DNA of 64,000 bases from Nocardia sp. CY41 (GTDB lineage Bacteria; Actinomycetota; Actinomycetes; Mycobacteriales; Mycobacteriaceae): assembly GCF_009829325.1 (NCBI RefSeq), contig NZ_VUOS01000002.1:62001-126000 (forward strand), read 5' to 3'. The notes under the pieces are model-generated. The model saw only the letters and a program-made list of their open reading frames with translations. It searched no databases and had not been told where the DNA came from. The translations under genes were made by a program, and so were the position numbers. Below are positions 40,375-50,429 of the stretch, one piece after another. The first letter of the stretch is position 1. Each line of letters begins with the position of its first letter.

Positions 40375-41181
40375 TCACGCGCGGTTGCCGCCGATGCTGA
40401 AGCGGGCGCCGGTGGCGTCGGTGACCGCGGACATGCGGCCGTAGGGGGTGTCCTCGGGCGGGGAGAGCACCTTTCCGCCGAGTTCGACGAGCCGCTCGAC
40501 GGTCTTGTCCACGTCGTCGGCGCCGAAATAGACGGTCCAGCCCGCGGGTGCGCCCTCGGGCAGGAAGGCCGAGGCGTCCATGACGCCGCCCAGCATCGGG
40601 CTTTCGGCGTGGATCGTGGAGTAGCGGAATTCGGGAGCGTCGGAAATGGTGAAGACGTCCGACCAGCCGAACACCTCCCGGTAGAACGTCAGCGCGGCGT
40701 CGTAGGCGCGGGTGTGCAGCTCGAACCAGGACGGCGCGCCCGCGTGCTCGCGCCACCGGCCGCCGGAGACCAGGCCCATGGTCTCGAATCCGGGGAACGC
40801 CCCGGCCTGCCAGATGCCGACGCCCGCACCGCCCACATCGCCCAGCACGGCCATCGTGCCCAGCTCGCCGACCGCCATCGGCGGCACCACCAGCGACGCC
40901 CCCGCCGCGGTCGCCGCGTCGGCGGTGGTCTGCGCGTCGGAACTGGACAGATACACCGTCCACTGTTCGGGGCTGTCGGTGTCGCCGGGCATCCTGCCCA
41001 TGGCGCCCGCCACCGCGCGCCCGTCCTTGCGGAAGGTGACGTACCCGCCGAACTCCTCGCCCGCGCTCTCCGCGGTCCAATCGAACAGCTCGCGGTAGAA
41101 CGCGATACTCCGATCGAGATCGGAGCTGTACAGATCGACCCAGCAGGGATCGCCGGGCTTGCTGCTCTTCGGTGTCGTCAT
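40375..41181 (-). CDS. Two-domain glyoxalase/VOC-fold protein
   Basis: The 268-residue protein has two tandem vicinal-oxygen-chelate domains: residues about 10-130 (DPCWVDLYSSDLDRSIAFY, FYRELFDWTAE) and about 140-268 (PSWFELHTRAYDAALTFY, FYREVFGWSD, FSIGGNRA). This layout matches the mycobacterial CFP30B/Rv0577-like group, annotated as glyoxalase or bleomycin-resistance-like with unclear activity. ATG 41181 is the start; GGAG lies upstream on the minus strand. It may detoxify an electrophile. Confidence 0.88.
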   Translation of the reverse strand: MTTPKSSKPGDPCWVDLYSSDLDRSIAFYRELFDWTAESAGEEFGGYVTFRKDGRAVAGAMGRMPGDTDSPEQWTVYLSSSDAQTTADAATAAGASLVVPPMAVGELGTMAVLGDVGGAGVGIWQAGAFPGFETMGLVSGGRWREHAGAPSWFELHTRAYDAALTFYREVFGWSDVFTISDAPEFRYSTIHAESPMLGGVMDASAFLPEGAPAGWTVYFGADDVDKTVERLVELGGKVLSPPEDTPYGRMSAVTDATGARFSIGGNRA

Positions 41182-41857
41182 CGCTGGTCTCCTGGCTGAG
41201 GTGAACTCGTGTCACCGATGCAGACGCCCACCGCTCGCGGAACTCATCGGTCCCCGGCGCGACGAGTTCGAGCGACCATGACCTCGGGTCGCAGCGGAGC
41301 TCCGCCGATCGCCGCCCGGCCAGAGCCGCCGAACGCCACTCGCCCGAGGGTCGGCAGGCACGCCGATCCCGGCCAGCGTCTCGCCTGGAGAGCTGAGGTG
41401 CGCGGGCGGACGAAATCGTTGGAGGGCGGTCTACTTCTCCGTATCGCTGTCGCCGACCGCCGCCACGGGCACCCGAGTCGGTACCTGCACCAGCACGCAA
41501 TCAACCAACTCATCGGTTGCCGACTACGCGCCAACTCACCCGGACCACGTCTTTCGAGCGAAGCGAGACCGACCATTGCCCGTTCGCGGCCCGGCTCGCG
41601 TCCGAGTGGCCGCCGCGTCCGCGACGCAGTCGCCGGCGGCGGTCGCTCGGACGCGAGCCATAAAGGGGCCGCGAACACGCCGCGACGAAGTCGCGGCCAA
41701 TCGAATACGACAGAGAGTAGGACCCGTTCGGTCGACGCGGGCGCCCCCGGTTTACGATGCCAAGAGCGCAAGCGAACTGTCGTCTGTCCCGACATCGGGG
41801 ATGGATGCGATCAGCGGAGCCTGCGGAGCGACCTAAAGGCACCTTTCAGGAGGATCA
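41182..41857. other. 676-bp gap rich in inverted repeats, upstream of ctaD
   Basis: No gene is supported, although several Arg-rich frames are open. The gap contains an imperfect dyad near 41231-41274 (CGCTCG...GAACTC with GAGTTC-GAGCG) and the long nested hairpins listed separately. The 3' end must hold the ctaD promoter; AGGAGG at 41848-41853 is its ribosome binding site. Confidence 0.5.
41582..41697. repeat. Long nested inverted repeat plus adjacent hairpin
   Basis: Outer arms at 41582-41592 (GTTCGCGGCCC) and 41666-41676 and inner arms at 41593-41606 (GGCTCGCGTCCGAG) and 41646-41659 are all perfect complements, with only a 6-base bulge, giving 25 paired positions. The interior also has GCCGCCG/CGGCGGC pairing. 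Right after it, GCCGCGAC (41679-41686) pairs with GTCGCGGC (41690-41697) across GAA. It looks like a dispersed palindromic element rather than a simple terminator. Confidence 0.75.
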
Positions 41858-43600
41858 GTGACTGCCGTAGAGCCCCAGCCAGTCCCTCAGTTGGAAGCGA
41901 CTCGGCCTTATCCGGCTCGGACCGGGCCGAAGGGCTCGTTCATCTACAAGATGGTCACCACCACGGACCCGAAGGTCCTGGGTGTCATGTACTTGACCAC
42001 GTCGATGGGCTTCTTCCTCATCGGTGGCCTGATGGCCCTGCTGATGCGCGGTGAGCTGGCGCGCCCCGGTCTGCAGTTCCTCTCGACCGAGCAGTTCAAC
42101 CAGCTGTTCACCATGCACGGCACGATCATGCTGCTGTTCTACGCGACCGCGATCGTGTTCGGCTTCGCCAACATCATCCTTCCGCTGCAGATCGGCGCTC
42201 CCGACGTCGCCTTCCCCCGCCTGAACGCCTTCAGCTACTGGCTGTACGCGTTCGGCGCCAGCATGGCGACCGCCGGCTTCATCACCCCGGGCGGCGCCGC
42301 AGACTTCGGCTGGACGGCGTACGTGCCGCTGACCGACATCCTGCATTCGCCCGGTGTCGGCACCGACCTGTGGATCCTGGGCCTGGCGGTGTCCGGTCTG
42401 GGCACCATCCTCGGTGGCGTGAACATGCTGACCACCGTGGTCTGCCTGCGCGCTCCGGGTATGACCATGTTCCGGATGCCGATCTTCACCTGGAACATCG
42501 CCGTCACCAGCGTCCTGGTGCTGCTGGCCTTCCCGCTGCTGACCGCCGCGCTGTTCGGCCTGGCCTACGACCGCCACCTGGGCGGCCACATCTACGACCC
42601 TGCCACCGGCGGCATCCTGCTCTACCAGCACCTGTTCTGGTTCTTCGGCCACCCCGAGGTGTACATCATCGCGCTGCCGTTCTTCGGCATCGTCTCGGAG
42701 ATCTTCCCGGTCTTCTCGCGTAAGCCGATCTTCGGTTACACCACGCTGGTCTACGCCACCCTGGGTATCGCCGCGCTGTCCATCGCGGTGTGGGCGCACC
42801 ACATGTACGCCACCGGCGCGGTGCTGCTGCCGTACTTCTCGTTCATGACCTTCCTGATCGCGGTCCCGACCGGTGTGAAGTTCTTCAACTGGATCGGCAC
42901 CATGTGGCGCGGTCAGCTGACCTTCGAGTCGCCGATGCTGTTCTCCATCGGCTTCATCGTCACCTTCCTCTTCGGTGGTCTGTCCGGCGTCATCCTGGCC
43001 AGCCCGCCGCTGGACTTCCACGTCACCGACTCGTACTTCGTCGTGGCGCACTTCCACTACGTGCTCTTCGGCACCATCGTGTTCGCCACCTACGCGGGCA
43101 TCTACTTCTGGTTCCCGAAGATGACCGGCCGGATGCTGGACGAGCGCCTGGCGAAGTGGCACTTCTGGACGACCTTCATCGGCTTCCACACCACCTTCCT
43201 GGTCCAGCACTGGCTGGGCGCAGAGGGCATGCCGCGCCGCTACGCCGACTACCTGCCCAGCGACGGCTTCACCACGCTGAACACGATCTCCACGATCGGC
43301 GCCTTCGTGCTCGGCGCGTCGATGCTGCCGTTCCTGTGGAACGTCTTCAAGAGCTACCGCTACGGCGAGGTGGTCACCGTGGACGACCCGTGGGGCTACG
43401 GCAACTCGCTGGAGTGGGCCACCACCTGCCCGCCGCCGCGGCACAACTTCTACGAGCTGCCGCGGATCCGCTCGGAGCGTCCCGCGTTCGAGCTGCACTA
43501 CCCGCACATGGTCGAGCGCATGCGCGCCGAGGCGCACGTGGGCTGGGGCTCGGGCAAGCACGCCACCGAGCTGCACGAGCCGAACGCCCTGGCGAAGTAG
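41858..43600 (+). CDS. ctaD: Cytochrome c oxidase (aa3) subunit I
   Basis: CtaD is the catalytic subunit of the terminal oxidase, with heme a, heme a3 and CuB and about 12 membrane helices. The 580-residue protein shows the heme a ligand His87 (TMHGT), the CuB/cross-link motif HPEVY (265-269), CuB ligands His314-His315 (AHHMY), and the heme a3/a ligands His398 and His400 (AHFHY). Start is GTG 41858, with AGGAGG five bases before. It works with ctaC, ctaE and ctaF and the cytochrome bc complex encoded elsewhere. A strong terminator follows. Confidence 0.97.
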   Translation: MTAVEPQPVPQLEATRPYPARTGPKGSFIYKMVTTTDPKVLGVMYLTTSMGFFLIGGLMALLMRGELARPGLQFLSTEQFNQLFTMHGTIMLLFYATAIVFGFANIILPLQIGAPDVAFPRLNAFSYWLYAFGASMATAGFITPGGAADFGWTAYVPLTDILHSPGVGTDLWILGLAVSGLGTILGGVNMLTTVVCLRAPGMTMFRMPIFTWNIAVTSVLVLLAFPLLTAALFGLAYDRHLGGHIYDPATGGILLYQHLFWFFGHPEVYIIALPFFGIVSEIFPVFSRKPIFGYTTLVYATLGIAALSIAVWAHHMYATGAVLLPYFSFMTFLIAVPTGVKFFNWIGTMWRGQLTFESPMLFSIGFIVTFLFGGLSGVILASPPLDFHVTDSYFVVAHFHYVLFGTIVFATYAGIYFWFPKMTGRMLDERLAKWHFWTTFIGFHTTFLVQHWLGAEGMPRRYADYLPSDGFTTLNTISTIGAFVLGASMLPFLWNVFKSYRYGEVVTVDDPWGYGNSLEWATTCPPPRHNFYELPRIRSERPAFELHYPHMVERMRAEAHVGWGSGKHATELHEPNALAK

Positions 43601-43648
43601 GGCGCTTTCACGCCGGGGCCGGGCGAACGACGTCCGGCCGCGCCGTAG

Positions 43649-45013
<1,365 letters not shown>

Positions 45014-45083
45014 TCATCCCGGCCCGTTCGGCGTCCGCCTCGGTAGGCTCGCTGCTGTTGATCTTTCGGCGATCGGAGGACGG

Positions 45084-45506
45084 GTGCGGAAGGCCCTGCT
45101 TGTGCTGCTGGCCGGGTTGGCGGTGGCGGGGTGTGGCGGCTCGCCGGACGGGGTTACGACCGAGTCCGCGGATCCCGTTGTGCGCGTGGGCGAGACGGAC
45201 GACGGACACCAGCGGCGACTGCGGGTCGGGCAGCGGCTGGTGGTCGCGCTCCCGTCGAATCCGTCCACGGGCTACTCCTGGAGCATCACGACGGTGGACG
45301 CGGCCGTGGCGAAGCAGGACGGCGAGGCGGATTTCGAACCCGATCCGGCCGTGCCTGTCGCGCCGGGCGCGGGTGGGACGTCGGTGTGGAGTTTCGTCGG
45401 CGTGGCCGTGGGGCAGACGCCGTTGACGATGGAGTACCGGCGCCCGTGGGAGCAGGGGCTGGAACCGGCCAGGACGTTTTCGTTGACGATCGAGGTGGAA
45501 CCATGA
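45084..45506 (+). CDS. Chagasin-like (I42) protease inhibitor lipoprotein
   Basis: The 140-residue protein has a lipobox (VAGC, Cys17) and the three loops of chagasin-family cysteine protease inhibitors: NPSTGYSW (59-66), GAGGTSVWSF (95-104) and RRPWE (119-123). It would sit on the outer side of the membrane and block papain-like proteases, its own or those of a host or predator. GTG 45084 follows GGAGG; a TAGGCT promoter box lies near 45045. Its stop overlaps the start of the next gene by four bases (ATGA), an odd pairing with a peptidyl-tRNA hydrolase-like protein. Confidence 0.87.
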   Translation: MRKALLVLLAGLAVAGCGGSPDGVTTESADPVVRVGETDDGHQRRLRVGQRLVVALPSNPSTGYSWSITTVDAAVAKQDGEADFEPDPAVPVAPGAGGTSVWSFVGVAVGQTPLTMEYRRPWEQGLEPARTFSLTIEVEP

Positions 45507-46306
45507 CGAGCATTCCGGAATGTGGTGCCGAGGTCCGGGATGACGGCGAAAGTCTCACGGGTGCAACGATTTCGGGCATCGAAGGGTTCCGGGCCCGGCA
45601 CACGGAGCTGTCCGCGGGCTACGGGGCGGGCGATCCGGACGACCCGGCCATGGTGCAGGCGATGCAGATGGTTCTGCATCTGCCCAAGACCGATCCGCCG
45701 CCGCGCAGTGCGCTGCTGGCCGCCGCCGCGTCAGCCGCGGTGGCGCTGTGCCTGGACGAGCGCGTCGGGCCCGGTGGCGAGTGGCAGGAACGCTATCTGG
45801 CTTGGAAGCGGTCGCGGATCCGCAAGGTGGCTCGCCGGGCGCGCGGCGCCCAATGGCGCGCGACGTGCGGCGTGCCTGGCGTCACCGTCGAGATCGAGGG
45901 CGCGCAGGCGCGGGCGCTGGTCCCGGGCCCGGTGGGGCAGGTCGATCCGCTGATCAAGCGGCTGCAGATCGGCGGCACCGATCTCGAGCACGACGATCCA
46001 GGGCCGCCCGATCCGGATCTGCCGGTGCTCTGGGTGAACGCCGCGCTCGGGATGACGCTGGGCAAGTCGGCCGCGCAGGTGGGTCACGCCAGCATGCTGT
46101 TGGCCGGTGCGCTGCCGGTGGAGCACGCGTGGCGCTGGGCGGAACTCGGCTTCCGTTGCGCGGTGCGCGAGGCGGATGCGCGGCGCTGGGCTGCGCTGGT
46201 CGAGCAGGTCGCCGGAGGTGCAGCCGTCGCCGTGCGCGACGCGGGATACACCGAAGTGGCGCCGGGCTCGATGACAGTGATCGCGGTGCCCGCCCGGTCC
46301 TGGTGA
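45503..46306 (+). CDS. Peptidyl-tRNA hydrolase type II (Pth2)-like protein
   Basis: The 267-residue protein has a Pth2-like C-terminal domain (about 160-265): LGMTLGKSAAQVGHASML, then WAELGFRCAVREADARRW, and VRDAGYTEVAPGSMTVIAV. Pth2 enzymes release peptides from peptidyl-tRNA. The N-terminal 150 residues are an extension not found in archaeal or eukaryotic Pth2; they include a short basic stretch (WKRSRIRKVARRARGAQWR). The start overlaps the inhibitor lipoprotein stop by four bases. A standard bacterial Pth is expected elsewhere, so this is probably an accessory enzyme. Confidence 0.82.
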   Translation: MTSIPECGAEVRDDGESLTGATISGIEGFRARHTELSAGYGAGDPDDPAMVQAMQMVLHLPKTDPPPRSALLAAAASAAVALCLDERVGPGGEWQERYLAWKRSRIRKVARRARGAQWRATCGVPGVTVEIEGAQARALVPGPVGQVDPLIKRLQIGGTDLEHDDPGPPDPDLPVLWVNAALGMTLGKSAAQVGHASMLLAGALPVEHAWRWAELGFRCAVREADARRWAALVEQVAGGAAVAVRDAGYTEVAPGSMTVIAVPARSW

Positions 46307-46431
46307 ACCGTCGCGCGGGCGTGTCGGAGGGTGCCCGATACGGCCGTGCGGGCAGCCGTCCCGCGAAGATCCGACCGAACGGCTCGGTTTACCCTCCCCG
46401 CGTTGGCAAGTGCCCCCACGCGTGGGCCAAG

Positions 46432-47265
46432 ATGGAGCGCGTGCCGCAACCGGATCCCGATCTGCTCATCGATTTCACCGACGTGACCGTCCGCCGCTCC
46501 GGCCATACTCTCGTCGGCCCGGTCACCTGGCAGGTCGAGCTCGACGAACGCTGGGTGGTCCTCGGGCCCAACGGCGCGGGCAAGACCTCACTGCTGCGGA
46601 TGGCCGCCGCCGAGCTGCATCCGACCGCGGGCATCGCCCATCTGCTGGGGGAGCGGGTCGGGAAGGTGGACATCAGCGAGTTGCGCCCGCGGATCGGCTT
46701 GTCGTCGGCCGCGGTGGCCAGCCGGGTGCCGGTCGACGAGAAGGTCAGCGATCTGGTGATCTCCGCGGGCTACGCGGTGCTCGGCCGCTGGCGGGAGCGC
46801 TACGACGACATGGACACCGACCGCGCCATCGACATGCTGGAAAGCCTGGGAGCCGAGCATCTCTCGGACCGCACCTACGGCACCCTGTCGGAGGGCGAGC
46901 GCAAGCGGGTGCTCATCGCCCGCGCGCTGATGACCGACCCCGAGTTGCTGCTGCTCGACGAGCCGGCCGCGGGCTTGGACCTGGGCGGCCGTGAGGAACT
47001 GGTCGAGCGGCTCGGCGATCTCGCGGCCGACCCGGACGCGCCCGCGATCGTGCTGGTCACCCATCACGTGGAGGAGATTCCGCCGGGGTTCACGCACGGC
47101 CTGCTGCTCAACGAGGGCGAAGTGGTGGCACAGGGCCTGCTCTCCGACGTGCTCACCGCGGAGAACCTCAGCGACGCCTTCAGGCAATCGATTGCGCTCG
47201 ATCGCGTCGACGGTCGTTACTTCGCGCGGCGCGCGCGCCGCGCGGGCAGCCACCGCAGCCGCTGA
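46432..47265 (+). CDS. ABC transporter ATP-binding protein (Rv3041c-like)
   Basis: The 277-residue stand-alone ATPase has Walker [10 protein letters not shown], signature TLSEGERKRVLIARAL, Walker B LLLLDEPAAGLD and H-loop VTHHVEEI. The ModF/YlmA-like pattern (SSAAVASRVPVDEKVSDLV) and lack of a membrane partner suggest a soluble regulatory ATPase. In mycobacteria its relative also follows serB2. ATG 46432 is assumed; GTG 46441 is possible. Confidence 0.9.
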   Translation: MERVPQPDPDLLIDFTDVTVRRSGHTLVGPVTWQVELDERWVVLGPNGAGKTSLLRMAAAELHPTAGIAHLLGERVGKVDISELRPRIGLSSAAVASRVPVDEKVSDLVISAGYAVLGRWRERYDDMDTDRAIDMLESLGAEHLSDRTYGTLSEGERKRVLIARALMTDPELLLLDEPAAGLDLGGREELVERLGDLAADPDAPAIVLVTHHVEEIPPGFTHGLLLNEGEVVAQGLLSDVLTAENLSDAFRQSIALDRVDGRYFARRARRAGSHRSR

Positions 47266-47401
47266 CCCGCCCGGCGTGCGGTCGCCCACCAAGCGCGCAT
47301 CGGGCGTACCTTCGCCTTCGCTCGGGTCGTGTGCGGTCCTACGTCGGTCTCGACTCCGGCCATGCGCGGGCTGTGGACGGAGTGCGTCCGATTGCGCCCG
47401 T

Positions 47402-47407
47402 TATGGT
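47402..47407 (+). promoter_or_regulatory. TATGGT -10 box, leaderless promoter of the NUDIX gene
   Basis: TATGGT ends six bases before the GTG at 47414, so transcription should begin at or next to the start codon. There is no usable Shine-Dalgarno sequence in front of the GTG, consistent with a leaderless message. Confidence 0.55.
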
Positions 47408-47413
47408 GCAAGG

Positions 47414-48253
47414 GTGAGTGAGACAGAAGCGCAGGCAGACTCTCAGCGACCGGCATCGCCGCTCAAGGACGCGTCCACGGTGATGCTGGTGCGCGACGGG
47501 GCCGACGGACCCGAGATCTTCCTGCAGCGCAGGGTCGGCGCGATGGCGTTCGCCGCGGGCATGACCGTGTTCCCCGGCGGCGGCGTCGACCCCTCCGACG
47601 GAACCGCCGACATCGCCTGGGCCGGTCCGGGACCCGCGTGGTGGGCCGAACAATTCGCGACCAGCGAAACCAGGGCCAAGGCGCTGGTCTGCGCGGCCGT
47701 CCGGGAGACGTTCGAGGAGTGCGGTGTGTTGCTGGCCGGGCCGGCCGCCGACAGCGTCGTTTCCGACACCACCGGCTACCGAGACGCGCGCGGCAGGCTG
47801 GAGCGCAGGGAGCTGACCTTGGCGTCGTTCCTCGCCGACGAGAAGCTGGTGCTCCGCGCCGACCTGCTGCGTCCGTGGGCGAACTGGATCACCCCCGTCA
47901 TCGAGCCGCGCCGATACGACACCCGGTTCTTCGTCGCGGTGCTGCCGGAGGGCCAGCGCGCAGACGGTGCCACGTCCGAGGCCGCGGAGGTGCGGTGGAG
48001 CACCCCGGCCGAGGCCCTGGCACGCTGGCGCTCGGGCACCGACGTGCTGCTGCCGCCGACGTGGTCGCAGTTGGTCGCGCTCGGCGAATTCCGCTCCACC
48101 GCCGACATCCTGGCGGCCGAGCGCGCGATCGACCCGATCCTGCCCGTGCTGTCCGATCTGGACGGCACACAGCAGCTGTCCTTCCCCGACAACCACCGCT
48201 ACTTCGCCGACCTACCCGACACAGGGCGACTCCGTGGATCCGTGCGCCCATGA
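47414..48253 (+). CDS. NUDIX hydrolase (Rv3040c-like)
   Basis: The 279-residue protein has a NUDIX fold with MLVRDGADGPEIFLQRR near the N-terminus, the glycines FPGGGVDPSD, and the catalytic helix AAVRETFEECGVLL, separated from the glycines by a long insert as in the larger RNR/NUDT19-like branch. It would hydrolyse a nucleoside diphosphate linked to another moiety, possibly a CoA ester. GTG 47414 fits a leaderless start. It precedes the enoyl-CoA hydratase, as in mycobacteria. Confidence 0.88.
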   Translation: MSETEAQADSQRPASPLKDASTVMLVRDGADGPEIFLQRRVGAMAFAAGMTVFPGGGVDPSDGTADIAWAGPGPAWWAEQFATSETRAKALVCAAVRETFEECGVLLAGPAADSVVSDTTGYRDARGRLERRELTLASFLADEKLVLRADLLRPWANWITPVIEPRRYDTRFFVAVLPEGQRADGATSEAAEVRWSTPAEALARWRSGTDVLLPPTWSQLVALGEFRSTADILAAERAIDPILPVLSDLDGTQQLSFPDNHRYFADLPDTGRLRGSVRP

Positions 48254-48341
48254 GTGAGGCGGCCCAGCTGCCGGGCGGGCTGTTGTCGGTGCGGCTGCGG
48301 TCGGTCTTCGATCCGCACCGTCGGTGACGGTGGGGACCCGG

Positions 48342-48347
48342 TAGCGT
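48342..48347 (+). promoter_or_regulatory. TAGCGT -10 box, leaderless promoter of the enoyl-CoA hydratase gene
   Basis: TAGCGT (TAnnnT type) ends eight bases before the ATG at 48356 and no Shine-Dalgarno sequence intervenes, which suggests a leaderless transcript. Confidence 0.5.
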
Positions 48348-48355
48348 GGCCTCTC

Positions 48356-49129
48356 ATGGCCGAATTCGTGACCCTGGAGCTGCCGGAGGGTGATGCGCGG
48401 GGCGTGGCAGTCCTGCGGTTCGCCCGCCCGCCGATGAATCTGCTGAACGTGCAGCTGGTGCGCGAACTGGCCGAGGCGGCCGACGCCGTCGCGGCGGACC
48501 CTGGGGTCGCCGCGGTGGTCGTGTACGGCGACGAACGGGTGTTCTCGGCGGGTGACGACGTGGCCGAACTGTTCGGTCTCGGCAGCGAGCAGGCCGCCGC
48601 CATGGCGGCCGACCTGCAGCGCGCCCTGGGCTGCCTGGCCCGGATTCCGCAGCCCACCGTCGCGGCGATCAGCGGCTACTGCCTCGGTGGCGGACTGGAG
48701 CTGGCGCTGGGCGCGGACCGCCGCGTCATCGGCGACAACGTCAAGCTGGGTCTGCCGCAGATCGAGACCGGCTTGATCCCGCTCGCCGGCATCCGCCGGC
48801 TCGCGCTGCTGATCGGGCCCGGCCCCGCCAAAGATCTCGTCTACACCGGTCGATTCGTCGAGCCGGAGGAGGCGAAGACGCTCGGTCTCGTCGACGAGGT
48901 CGTCGCGCCGGACGACGTGTACACCGCCGCGATGCGCTGGGCACGCCGGTTCGTCGGGGGTCCCGCCCGCGCGCTGGCCGCCGCGAAAGCGGTCTTCGAA
49001 GCCGGTCCGCACGGCCTCGATCGGGCCCGTGGGGAGTGGTCTGCCCTGTTCACGACGGAAGATCGCCTGATAGGAACAGGTTCTTATCTGGCCAACGGTC
49101 CAGGGTCGGCGGAATTCGTGGGCCGATAG
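48356..49129 (+). CDS. Enoyl-CoA hydratase/isomerase family protein (EchA17-like)
   Basis: The 257-residue crotonase-fold protein has the oxyanion-hole segments VFSAGDDVAELFG and GYCLGGGLELALGADRRV and the catalytic-region stretch LGLPQIETGLIP. A Glu pair as in classical hydratases is only partly matched (ETGLIPLAG). It probably hydrates or isomerises an acyl-CoA in fatty acid breakdown. Position after the NUDIX gene matches mycobacterial echA17. Confidence 0.9.
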   Translation: MAEFVTLELPEGDARGVAVLRFARPPMNLLNVQLVRELAEAADAVAADPGVAAVVVYGDERVFSAGDDVAELFGLGSEQAAAMAADLQRALGCLARIPQPTVAAISGYCLGGGLELALGADRRVIGDNVKLGLPQIETGLIPLAGIRRLALLIGPGPAKDLVYTGRFVEPEEAKTLGLVDEVVAPDDVYTAAMRWARRFVGGPARALAAAKAVFEAGPHGLDRARGEWSALFTTEDRLIGTGSYLANGPGSAEFVGR

Positions 49130-49152
49130 CAGGCGTCAACTGCGGATTTGGG

Positions 49153-49158
49153 TAGGCT
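49153..49158 (+). promoter_or_regulatory. TAGGCT -10 box, leaderless promoter of a methyltransferase gene
   Basis: TAGGCT ends eight bases before the ATG at 49167. This argues for that ATG over an in-frame TTG at 49158, which would lie in the promoter. Confidence 0.55.
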
Positions 49159-49166
49159 TGCCGACC

Positions 49167-50144
49167 ATGACGGTACGTCCCGACGACCCCGCGCCGAACC
49201 CGCACGCCACCGAGGCAGAGGTCGAAGCAGCGCTCAAGGATACGAAGCTGGCCCAGGTGCTCTACCACGACTGGGAGGCCGAGACCTACGACGACAAATG
49301 GTCCATTTCCTATGACGAGCGCTGTATCGAGTACGCGCGCGGCCGGTTCGACTTGGCCGTGGGCCCCGCGCCGCTGCCATACGGCAAGGCGCTCGAACTC
49401 GGTTGCGGTACCGGTTTCTTCCTGCTGAACCTGATGCAGGCGGGCGTGGCGAAGTCCGGCTCGGTCACCGACCTGTCGCCGGGCATGGTGAAGGTCGCGT
49501 TGCGTAACGCGCAGAATCTGGGCCTGGACGTGGACGGCCGGGTCGCCGACGCGGAGACCATCCCCTACGAGGACGACACCTTCGATCTGGTGGTCGGCCA
49601 CGCGGTGCTGCACCACATCCCCGACGTCGAACTCGCGCTCAAGGAGTGCCTGCGCGTGCTCAAGCCGGGCGGCCGCTTCGTGTTCGCCGGTGAGCCCACC
49701 ACGGTCGGCAACTTCTACGCGCGCTGGCTGGGCCGGATCACCTGGAAGGCCACCACCACGGTGACCAAGCTGCCGATGCTCAGCGGCTGGCGGCGTCCGC
49801 AGGAGGAGCTGGACGAGTCCTCCCGCGCGGCGGCCCTGGAAGCGGTCGTCGACCTGCACACCTTCGATCCGCGCGCCCTGGAGGCGATGGCCCGATCGGC
49901 CGGCGCCGTCGAGGTGTCGGCCAAGACCGAGGAGTTCGCCGCGGCGCTGTGGGGCTGGCCCGTGCGCACGTTCGAGGCGGCGGTGCCCGCCGAGAAACTC
50001 ACCTGGCGCTACCGGATGGCCATGTACCGCGCTTGGCTGGGGCTGAGCTGGGTGGACGAGAACGTCATGCGCCGCGTCGTTCCGCGCCAGTTCTTCTACA
50101 ACGCCATGATCACCGGCGTGAAGCCCACCTCCGCCGGAAAGTAG
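49167..50144 (+). CDS. Class I SAM-dependent methyltransferase (Rv3038c-like)
   Basis: The 325-residue protein has motif I ALELGCGTGFFLLNLMQ, motif II region RVADAETIPYEDDTFDLVVG, and the post-motif HAVLHHIPDVELALKECLRV, all typical of UbiE/Methyltransf_11 enzymes. A C-terminal region of about 130 residues (WRRPQEELDESSRAA onward) is shared with the mycobacterial Rv3038c relatives. The substrate is unknown. The gene lies in the block linked to methylglucose lipopolysaccharide genes. Confidence 0.9.
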   Translation: MTVRPDDPAPNPHATEAEVEAALKDTKLAQVLYHDWEAETYDDKWSISYDERCIEYARGRFDLAVGPAPLPYGKALELGCGTGFFLLNLMQAGVAKSGSVTDLSPGMVKVALRNAQNLGLDVDGRVADAETIPYEDDTFDLVVGHAVLHHIPDVELALKECLRVLKPGGRFVFAGEPTTVGNFYARWLGRITWKATTTVTKLPMLSGWRRPQEELDESSRAAALEAVVDLHTFDPRALEAMARSAGAVEVSAKTEEFAAALWGWPVRTFEAAVPAEKLTWRYRMAMYRAWLGLSWVDENVMRRVVPRQFFYNAMITGVKPTSAGK

Positions 50145-50429
50145 TTGACCCGCGCTACCGGTCGCGACCCCATCGCCGACCTGGGCAGCGAACTTGCTGC
50201 CCAGGTGAACCGGCCGGCGTCACTGCGCCGGAACCCGGAGATGGAGCGGCACCGAAACGGTGACCGGGTCAAGGCTCGCGGGATCGCCACAGGCGCCGGG
50301 AAACAGGCCGCCGTCGAGATCACCCGCACCGGCAACCCGAACGGGGCCGTCGCGACAGCGCGGGGGACGGACCCGGCCACCGGACGCCGGTGGGTCGGCA
50401 GGGTGCGAACGATTACGGGAGCTCGGTAG
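50145..50429 (+). CDS. Possible small basic protein, start directly after a stop codon
   Basis: A 94-codon frame begins with TTG immediately after the methyltransferase TAG and ends at a TAG that overlaps the GTG of the next gene. Third codon positions are mostly G or C, as in real genes here, and the peptide is rich in Arg and Gly. I recognise no family, and the ribosome binding site (GGAAAG) is close to the start. It may be a real small gene bridging the two, or simply non-coding GC-rich sequence. Confidence 0.35.
   Translation: MTRATGRDPIADLGSELAAQVNRPASLRRNPEMERHRNGDRVKARGIATGAGKQAAVEITRTGNPNGAVATARGTDPATGRRWVGRVRTITGAR

Noticed and set aside
41209..42054. Open frame running from the palindrome-rich gap into ctaD
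   Set aside because: Arg/Ser/Pro-rich, no ribosome binding site, and it overlaps the N-terminus of the certain ctaD gene in another frame.
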